From: Lachnospiraceae bacterium
Lineage (GTDB): Bacteria > Bacillota > Clostridia > Lachnospirales > Lachnospiraceae
Length of the DNA stretch: 64,000 nucleotides
Reading direction: 5' to 3'
NCBI GenBank assembly: GCA_003979345.1
Contig: RYVZ01000006.1
Coordinates: 50,913-114,912 of the forward strand
The position numbers were made by a program, and so were the translations under genes. Each line of letters opens with the position of its first letter. Position 1 is the stretch's first letter. The notes under the pieces are model-generated. The model saw only the letters and a program-made list of their open reading frames with translations. It did no database searches and had not been told where the DNA came from. This document shows, piece after piece, positions 57,956-64,000 of the stretch.

Positions 57956-58903
57956 ATGGCAGGAGAAACAGCAATCAAAGTAAAAGGCCTCTATAAACTC
58001 TACCGCGTCGGCGAGGAGACTGTGAGGGCGTTAAACGGCGTTGATTTTGAAATTAAAAAAGGAGAGTTCTGTTCCATCGTAGGAGCTTCCGGTTCGGGAA
58101 AATCGACGCTGCTTAATATGCTCGCGGGTTTAGAGAAGCCGACAAAAGGCGAGATCGTCATTGCGGGAGAGCATATAGAGAAAAAAAGAGAAAATCAGCT
58201 CGTAAAATTCAGACGGGAACATATCGGTTTTATTTTCCAGTCTTTTAATCTCATGGGTACGATGAATGCGATAGAGAATGTGGCGCTTCCATTGAACTTT
58301 CAGGGCATGAACCGTACGATCAGGCGTAAGAAAGCAGAAAAGGCATTAAAGCTTGTTGGGCTGCAAAAGTATATGAAGCACCGTCCGACACAGATGTCCG
58401 GCGGACAGCAGCAGCGTGTCGGCGTTGCGCGGGCGCTCGTGATGCAGCCTGAAATCATTTTTGCGGACGAGCCGACCGGTAACCTTGATTCCAAGACGTC
58501 GCGCGAGGTCATGGAGCTGATGCAGAAGATTGTCCGGAAAAAGAATCAGACGCTGGTCATGGTAACGCACGATAACTATCTGGCGGGTTTTGCGGACCGG
58601 ATCATACATATTATGGATGGTAAGATCGTTAAAGTTGAGGAGAACAACAATCCGCAGGGGATCCTTGCAAATAGCGGCGGTACCGGAGCAGAGGCAGGCG
58701 AAGCGAAGGACAGTGGTATTGCGCAGGGAGCAGCCGGCTCTGGGAACAATGGTGCCGTGCAGGAAGCCGCCGGTGCGCAGGACGGCATGCAGGGCAGCGG
58801 GATGAATAAAAATGATCAGTCAGATAGCTCGAACGCTGCTGTGGTAAGCAATATTTCAAATACAGAGCAGCAGACCGGCAGACCTCCGGACACCGGCGGA
58901 TAA
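57956..58903 (+). CDS. MacB-type ABC transporter ATPase
   Basis: A 315-residue ATPase: Walker A IVGASGSGKSTLLN, Q-loop FIFQSFNLMGTMNAIENV, signature QMSGGQQQRVGVARAL, Walker B IIFADEPTGNLD, and H in VMVTHDNYL. After about residue 225 a Gly/Ala/Ser/Glu-rich tail of nearly 90 residues with repeats (AGEAKDSGIAQGAAGSGNN) extends beyond the usual length. AAGGGG before the ATG at 57956 fits better than 57950. Operon with the next two genes. Confidence 0.93.
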   Translation: MAGETAIKVKGLYKLYRVGEETVRALNGVDFEIKKGEFCSIVGASGSGKSTLLNMLAGLEKPTKGEIVIAGEHIEKKRENQLVKFRREHIGFIFQSFNLMGTMNAIENVALPLNFQGMNRTIRRKKAEKALKLVGLQKYMKHRPTQMSGGQQQRVGVARALVMQPEIIFADEPTGNLDSKTSREVMELMQKIVRKKNQTLVMVTHDNYLAGFADRIIHIMDGKIVKVEENNNPQGILANSGGTGAEAGEAKDSGIAQGAAGSGNNGAVQEAAGAQDGMQGSGMNKNDQSDSSNAAVVSNISNTEQQTGRPPDTGG

Positions 58904-59014
58904 AAAGGCAGAAGGATACGGACGGTCACATGGCAGAACATATAAGACAATACAGATGATAGAGAAAGATATAAAAAGAATCAATTCAGGAAGCGAACGG
59001 AAAGAGGGAGTGTC

Positions 59015-60754
59015 ATGAAAAGAAAAATCAGAAACCTGATCATGATGATAGGAACGATAGCAGCGGTGCTGCTTGCGGACCTGTCGGGAGCCTGCGGAAT
59101 GAACGGGCACGGGTTAGGCGTCGTAATGGCGGATGAGGGTGACGGAGGATATGAGGAGGATGTGTTCGAGTACACGATCGCGTATTCAAAAGCGAAGCTG
59201 GATAACTATTGCACGAATTTGAAAACGATCTACATATTTACAGTTGAGAATACGGCGAAGCTGAATGCAATCTGTAACGATGCAAAACGTTTTTTAGATT
59301 CCAATCCCGGTATGGATTCTGCGGAACGCCAAAGCTATGTCAGCCAGATTACGAGCCAGATGGAACAGTTCGCAAGCAAGTATGGCATGGAGGAGATTCC
59401 GCGTGCCTCCACAAGCGAGTATATCGGCTTGTACAGCAACTGGGAGGTGCCGACGGCGGTATATGGAAAAACCTGTCAGGTGGTACTTCCGGTCATCAAT
59501 TATTGTGAAGAATACCTGAGTGAAGTTGTTGTGACACCGGTGATCTCCGTGGATTCGAAGGTGTGGCCGTTTGAGATCGAGCAGACCGATTACAGCCGCA
59601 TCATCCTTTCCCTTGCGGGAAATGAAAGTACGGAGACGCTCTACGATCACAGACAGGAAGTCAGCTGGGTATTCCAAACGCGGGACGATGTCGTTACGGG
59701 TTATTATGAAATGAAGTTCAATGTTCGTTACGACCGCAATAATAAAATGGAGACGACGGAACTGGTTACATATGTCTATGTGCAGGGCTCGCCGGAAGCG
59801 GACCGGGACAGTGAGGGCGGTAAGACGTCCACACCACGTATCATTGTGACCGGTTTTGAGACCAGTCCCGCTAAAGTTTTTGCGGGTGATACTTTTACTC
59901 TGACACTGCATGTGCAGAATACCTCTGCGGATACGACCGTTTCCAATATTCTTTTTGATTTGGAAGCAGCTTCGGGCACGGACGGGCAGGGAAATGCAGT
60001 TGCAGGTGTCGCGCCGTTTTTGCCGACCTCGGGTTCGAGTACGATATTCCAGAATTCGATCGCACCGGGCGGAAATATCGACTTGCAGATTGAGATGACG
60101 GCGCGTGCAGACCTTGCGCAGAAGCCGTATGTTCTGAATGTCAACATGAATTATGAGGACGACAAGGCGAATCCGTATACGCAGACGGCAAATGTTTCGA
60201 TCCCGATCTATCAGGAGTCGAAGTATGATATTAGTTCCGTGGATGTATGGCCGAACTCCTGCGGAACCGGCGAAGAGTCCAACATTATGTTCAGTATCTA
60301 TAATACCGGTAAGACGACGCTTTATAATGTTCAGGTCAAATTCGATCAGAATTATGTGAGCGGCGGAGATGTCTTTGTCGGTAAGCTGGAGTCCGGCGGA
60401 TCGGGCAGTGTTGATACAATGGTGACGGCAATCGCTCCGAATGACGGGATTCTGACTGCGTATATCTCGTACGAAGATGAGAGCGGAAACGTGACTATCG
60501 TGGAAAAAGAGATTGAGTTTTATGTCTATGAAATGAGCTTTGACGATCCGGGCATGTACGATCCGGGTATGGATATCGGCACGATGGGCGGCGCTGAAAC
60601 AGAGGAGAAGAGCAATCTTTGGATCTATATTGCGGCAGGAGCAGGAGCCGCTGTCGTAATTGCGATCGTGATCGTGGTGATCGTATTAAAGAGGAAAAAG
60701 AAAAAGAAAATGTTGAAAGAACTTGAGGATTCAAGCACGGATGAAATACTCTAA
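59015..60754 (+). CDS. CARDB-type extracytoplasmic subunit
   Basis: A 579-residue protein: signal sequence IGTIAAVLLADLSG, an extracellular part with helical region (NYCTNLKTIYIFTVENTAKLNAICNDAKRFL) and two Ig/CARDB-like domains (VTGFETSPAKVFAGDTFTLTLHVQNTS; SIDVWPNSCGTGEESNIMFSIYNTGKTTLYNVQVKF), then an anchor YIAAGAGAAVVIAIVIVVIVL and a basic tail. GAGGGAG precedes the ATG. It lies between the ATPase and permease genes, in the place of the MacA adaptor. Confidence 0.85.
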   Translation: MKRKIRNLIMMIGTIAAVLLADLSGACGMNGHGLGVVMADEGDGGYEEDVFEYTIAYSKAKLDNYCTNLKTIYIFTVENTAKLNAICNDAKRFLDSNPGMDSAERQSYVSQITSQMEQFASKYGMEEIPRASTSEYIGLYSNWEVPTAVYGKTCQVVLPVINYCEEYLSEVVVTPVISVDSKVWPFEIEQTDYSRIILSLAGNESTETLYDHRQEVSWVFQTRDDVVTGYYEMKFNVRYDRNNKMETTELVTYVYVQGSPEADRDSEGGKTSTPRIIVTGFETSPAKVFAGDTFTLTLHVQNTSADTTVSNILFDLEAASGTDGQGNAVAGVAPFLPTSGSSTIFQNSIAPGGNIDLQIEMTARADLAQKPYVLNVNMNYEDDKANPYTQTANVSIPIYQESKYDISSVDVWPNSCGTGEESNIMFSIYNTGKTTLYNVQVKFDQNYVSGGDVFVGKLESGGSGSVDTMVTAIAPNDGILTAYISYEDESGNVTIVEKEIEFYVYEMSFDDPGMYDPGMDIGTMGGAETEEKSNLWIYIAAGAGAAVVIAIVIVVIVLKRKKKKKMLKELEDSSTDEIL

Positions 60755-60775
60755 GCTTGGGGAAAGGCGGATGCT

Positions 60776-62131
60776 ATGCGTTTTATGGATATGCTGCGCA
60801 TGAGCGCCAGCAATTTATGGAAAAGAAAGACCCGGACGCTTTTGACAATCCTCGGTGTTGTAATAGGGACGGCATCCATTGTCGTCATGATCTCGATCGG
60901 TCTCGGTCTTGACAAAGCGACAATGGAGCAGATGGAATCTTATGGAAGCATGACGACGATTGATGTATATTCCAACGCGCGCTGGGAGGCATCCTCATCC
61001 AATGATCCGACGGAGGGCTACTTAAGCGATACTACGGTTGAGTCGCTGAGGGCGTTGGATCATGTGACCTATGTGTCACCGGTGCTGAATATCAGTGCGA
61101 TCGGCCTTATGGGAAAATACCAGGGCTGGCTCAATATCTACGGGATGAGTCTTGAAGCACTGGAGGCACAGGGGATGGAGGTAGAGCAGGGAAGACTGCC
61201 GTCCGGCGAGGATACGGAACTCACATTCTTTTATGGGAACAATGTAAGAGAACAGTTTTATATCAAAAAGAATAATACCTATTATTGGGAAGATCCGAGT
61301 CAGTTTGAAGATCTTGATCTGATGAACGGTAATCTCTTTATTATTTTCGATTCAGATGCTTATTATGATTCACAATGGGATACTTCTGTTGCCAAACCGA
61401 AAAAGTATATTATTCCGGCAGTTGGTATAGAGCGTGCAAATTCCGAGGAATACCAGCGCTATAATTATCAGGTATACTGTGATATCGATCAGTTGATCGC
61501 AAAGCTGAAGCAGGTATTTAAGAATAAACCGATTCCGGGTCAGCCGAAAACAAAGGCAGGGAAACCGTACAAGGAGTTTTACTATGATAATCTTGTAGTC
61601 AATGTGGACAGCACGGAACATGTGACGGAGGTTCAGGAGCAGATCACGGCGATGGGCCTGCAGGCGAACAGTAATATGGAATGGGTCGAGTATGCGCAGA
61701 AGCAGTACGAGATGGTACAGGCGGTACTTGGCGGGATCGGTGCGGTTGCACTGATCGTAGCGGCGATCAGTATTGCGAATACGATGACGATGTCTATTTA
61801 TGAACGTACAAAAGAAATCGGTGTCATGAAGGTACTTGGCTGCAATATGCATAACATTCAGGGCATGTTTCTGCTTGAGGCGGCGTTCATCGGTTTTATC
61901 GGCGGAGTGGTCGGATCAGCTTTAAGTTATGGCGCTTCTGCCTTTCTGAATTATTATGCAATGAAGTCCGAGAGCGGATTTATGGGTATACAGGGCGAGA
62001 TGTCTTTTATTCCGCCGTGGCTGTTCTTCCTTGGTATCGGGTTTGCGGTCGTGGTCGGTACGCTTGCCGGATTCTTCCCGTCGCTTCGTGCGATGAGGCT
62101 GAGTCCGCTTGCCGCGATCAGAAATGAGTAA
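60776..62131 (+). CDS. MacB-type ABC permease
   Basis: A 451-residue permease: N-terminal helix SASNLWKRKTRTLLTILGVVIGTASIVVMISIG, a large extracellular domain (residues 50-300) and three C-terminal helices with NTMTMSIYERTKEIGVMKVLGC and the FLLEAAFIGFIGGVVG segment, plus SLRAMRLSPLAAIRNE. It forms the membrane part of the exporter with the previous genes. Confidence 0.95.
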   Translation: MRFMDMLRMSASNLWKRKTRTLLTILGVVIGTASIVVMISIGLGLDKATMEQMESYGSMTTIDVYSNARWEASSSNDPTEGYLSDTTVESLRALDHVTYVSPVLNISAIGLMGKYQGWLNIYGMSLEALEAQGMEVEQGRLPSGEDTELTFFYGNNVREQFYIKKNNTYYWEDPSQFEDLDLMNGNLFIIFDSDAYYDSQWDTSVAKPKKYIIPAVGIERANSEEYQRYNYQVYCDIDQLIAKLKQVFKNKPIPGQPKTKAGKPYKEFYYDNLVVNVDSTEHVTEVQEQITAMGLQANSNMEWVEYAQKQYEMVQAVLGGIGAVALIVAAISIANTMTMSIYERTKEIGVMKVLGCNMHNIQGMFLLEAAFIGFIGGVVGSALSYGASAFLNYYAMKSESGFMGIQGEMSFIPPWLFFLGIGFAVVVGTLAGFFPSLRAMRLSPLAAIRNE

Positions 62132-62162
62132 TACAAATTTCATAAAATATTTATTGCTTTTT

Positions 62163-62206
62163 ATCTCCTCCGAGTTTAGAATAGTCTGATTCGGAGGAGA
62201 TTTTAT
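62163..62206. terminator. Terminator after the ABC exporter operon
   Basis: ATCTCCTCCGA pairs with TCGGAGGAGAT across 17 bases, followed by TTTTAT. Confidence 0.75.
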
Positions 62207-62307
62207 GTTGAGAGGATGCTCCGATTACTCATGGCAAAAGCTGGTTTTGCTAAAACAGGAGCTTTCGCTTTGAACTGGGATTCGTGCGGGGAGCTGTGGA
62301 GGGACTT

Positions 62308-63081
62308 ATGAAGATACTGATCACGATACTCGTAACTTTTTTTGCCGGCATGGGAGCCGGACTCGGAACGGGGTTTGCCGGGATGAGTGCGGCGGCGGTG
62401 ATCTCCCCCATGCTGATCACATTCCTCGATATGGAGCCGTATATGGCAGTCGGAATTGCGCTTGCGTCCGACGTGCTTGCCAGTGCGGTGTCAGCGTATA
62501 CATATGGCAGGAATAAGAACCTTGATATCAGAAACGGTCTTGTGATGATGGTGAGCGTTTTATTGTTTACGATGGTGGGAAGCTATGTTTCGAGCCTTGT
62601 CCCGTCCGGAACAATGGGAAGTTTTTCTGTATGTATGACATTCCTGCTCGGAGTGAAATTCATTGTCAGACCGGTTATGACAACGAAGGAATCCATGCAG
62701 GCGATTTCTGCGAAAAAACGTTTGATCCAGTCGGTTGTATGCGGCGTGCTGATCGGTTTTATCTGCGGATTTGTCGGTGCGGGCGGAGGTATGATGATGC
62801 TGCTCATCCTGACGACCGTGCTTGGATATGAGTTAAAAACGGCGGTCGGGACAAGTGTATTTATTATGACATTCACGGCACTGACAGGTGCGTTATCCCA
62901 TTTTGCGATCGGAGGCGCGCCGGATCTGCTGGTGTTGGTGCTCTGTGTGGTATTTACGCTGATATGGGCGCGCATCGCGGCACGCTTTGCCAATAAGGCA
63001 GCGCCAGAGACCCTGAATCGTGCGACCGGCATCGTACTTGTTGTGCTTGGGGCTGCTATCTTCGTATTTTCCCTGTTTTGA
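62308..63081 (+). CDS. TauE/SafE family transporter
   Basis: A 257-residue protein with about eight hydrophobic segments. GLGTGFAGMSAAAVISPMLITFLDMEPYMAVGIALASDVLAS and a second GVLIGFICGFVGAGGGMMMLLILTTVLGYELKTAVGTSVFIM block are the two homologous halves of the TauE/SafE (sulfite exporter) family. GGAGGG fixes the ATG at 62308. The substrate is unknown. Confidence 0.92.
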   Translation: MKILITILVTFFAGMGAGLGTGFAGMSAAAVISPMLITFLDMEPYMAVGIALASDVLASAVSAYTYGRNKNLDIRNGLVMMVSVLLFTMVGSYVSSLVPSGTMGSFSVCMTFLLGVKFIVRPVMTTKESMQAISAKKRLIQSVVCGVLIGFICGFVGAGGGMMMLLILTTVLGYELKTAVGTSVFIMTFTALTGALSHFAIGGAPDLLVLVLCVVFTLIWARIAARFANKAAPETLNRATGIVLVVLGAAIFVFSLF

Positions 63082-63180
63082 GAGGGATGTATAGATAGAA
63101 AAATCTTTGATTTTTCTATCTATAATTAAGCAGTAAGCAATACCGCAGGCAAGGCTTGCGATATGCATGGAGGTATACAA

Positions 63181-63912
63181 ATGGATCAAATCCTATACCG
63201 GATCAAAGAATTTATATTTGGATATGAAGACCGGATCGAAGCATTTGCGGGCGGCATGTGCGCCTATAAGCTCATGTGGCTTGTGCTTGCTGGAAGCCTT
63301 CTCGGATGCCTGTTGGAGATGTGCTGGTACCGACGGCTGCGCGGAAAGTGGATGTCAAGAAAAGGGGTGATTTACGGACCGTTCAGTCCGATTTACGGCG
63401 CTGCAATGTCGGGCTTTGTCTATCTTCTGTATCCTGTGCGGAGAGGAAATCTGCTATTTTTGTTTGTGCTGGGTGCGGCGATGGGGAGCTGCTTTGAGTA
63501 TGCCTGCGGTTTCCTGCAGGAAAGAGTACTTGGAACAAAGTCATGGGATTACAGCAAAAAGAAATTTCAATTACACGGACGGATCTGCCTTGAATTTACA
63601 TTTTATTGGGGAATTGCGGCAGTTGTGTCGATACGTTTCCTATATCCGGTTTTGAGCCGTATGGTCGAGGCTGTATCTTTAAGGCGCGGACCGGTCATTA
63701 TCGGCGGACTATTTCTTCTCTTTCTTGCAGATTGCGCCGTTTCGGGAGCAGCATGTATCCGACAGCGTCTTCGGAGGGAAGGAAGGATAGCGGTTTATCC
63801 AGTTGAACGTTTTTTGGACAGGCATTATCCGGATGAGCGTCTTGCCGCAATCTTTACGGAGATTCGTATCGTATCCGGAAAAGAGTGCGGCAGGGAAACA
63901 AAATTGTCTTAA
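63181..63912 (+). CDS. Putative ABC transporter permease, CmpB type (PF06541)
   Basis: A 243-residue membrane protein with about six hydrophobic segments. LMWLVLAGSLLGCLLEMCWYRRLRGKWMSRKGVIYGPFSPIYGAAM and ECACGFLQERVLGTKSWDYSKKKFQLHGRICLEFTFYWG-like blocks match the family labelled ABC_trans_CmpB. The label is misleading because no ATPase partner is here. GGAGG precedes the ATG at 63181. Confidence 0.85.
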   Translation: MDQILYRIKEFIFGYEDRIEAFAGGMCAYKLMWLVLAGSLLGCLLEMCWYRRLRGKWMSRKGVIYGPFSPIYGAAMSGFVYLLYPVRRGNLLFLFVLGAAMGSCFEYACGFLQERVLGTKSWDYSKKKFQLHGRICLEFTFYWGIAAVVSIRFLYPVLSRMVEAVSLRRGPVIIGGLFLLFLADCAVSGAACIRQRLRREGRIAVYPVERFLDRHYPDERLAAIFTEIRIVSGKECGRETKLS

Positions 63913-64000
63913 AAAGGATCGTGTAAGGATATCTTGAATTTATGTACAATCCGAAAATTAGCACACAATTCGATTAAAAAGTCATAAAATAATTGAAAAT
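63913..64000. other. Right-end non-coding stretch
   Basis: AT-rich sequence after the last stop; no gene or terminator hairpin is recognised before the window ends. Confidence 0.5.

Noticed and set aside
63181..63912. True ABC permease
   Set aside because: Despite the family label there is no ATPase or binding protein beside it, so a transport role is not claimed.

Overview
The window looks like a chromosomal segment from a Gram-positive anaerobe of the Clostridia, most likely Lachnospiraceae. This is inferred from gene content and style: strong GGAGG-type ribosome binding sites, low-to-mid GC with A/T-rich promoters, a DUF6320-type zinc-ribbon protein, CD1871A-type CXXC protein, GH13 pullulanase with a membrane anchor, class B sortase with a PKTG-type substrate, FlaG and a flagellin, and a comEA/comEC/holA locus. 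No rRNA, tRNA or CRISPR array was recognised.

Layout. 1-6.3 kb: the end of one DegV gene, an unknown membrane protein, then an operon of DegV, lysophospholipid-type acyltransferase, GT8 glycosyltransferase and a GT8-acyltransferase fusion, which reads as a lipid/glycolipid cassette. 6.3-10.7 kb: an Rpn-nuclease remnant and a divergent module of zinc-ribbon membrane protein, HHxxxDG acyltransferase and HSL-type esterase. 10.7-16.4 kb: a 35-bp tandem array, an orphan LytTR regulator, a TlpA/CXXC/4Fe-4S redox trio, and two genes of unknown role, one with Sel1 repeats. 16.4-18.7 kb: a graveyard of accessory genes: Fic remnant, type III toxin-antitoxin locus (ToxI-like RNA, terminator, toxN with one in-frame TGA) and a decayed IS256 transposase. 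18.8-25 kb: arginine synthesis, argG on the minus strand and argC-sseB-like-GNAT-argB-argD on the plus strand, with TTGCAT-type operator candidates between them. 25-35.2 kb: orphan solute-binding protein, YdcZ transporter, then comEA, a two-component system, a GerMN lipoprotein, comEC and holA. 35.3-39.3 kb: UDP-glucuronate decarboxylase, methyltransferase, flaG, flagellin, yqeY. 39.4-49.3 kb: a GNAT with an internal repeat, pullulanase, a P-loop kinase, an epimerase, a large surface protein and its probable sortase. 49.5-64 kb: a TIR-transmembrane-DUF6273 protein, TetR/MATE pair, DUF1653 protein, 5'-nucleotidase, mutY, GT2, a MacB-like ABC exporter with a CARDB extracytoplasmic subunit, a TauE/SafE transporter and a PF06541 membrane protein.

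Themes. Several proteins carry low-complexity tandem repeats that interrupt or extend otherwise conserved folds (12-aa units in an esterase and in a GNAT, 9-aa units in a DUF1653 protein), and non-coding minisatellites of 25-35 bp occur in the same window, so this genome appears to generate short tandem repeats readily. The strongest candidates for unusual biology are the TIR-TM-DUF6273 protein, the DegV/acyltransferase/GT8 cassette with its fusion enzyme, the ToxIN remnant, the insertion of a two-component/GerMN unit inside the competence locus, and the sortase/surface-protein pair. All functions are read from sequence by eye; no database search was run.
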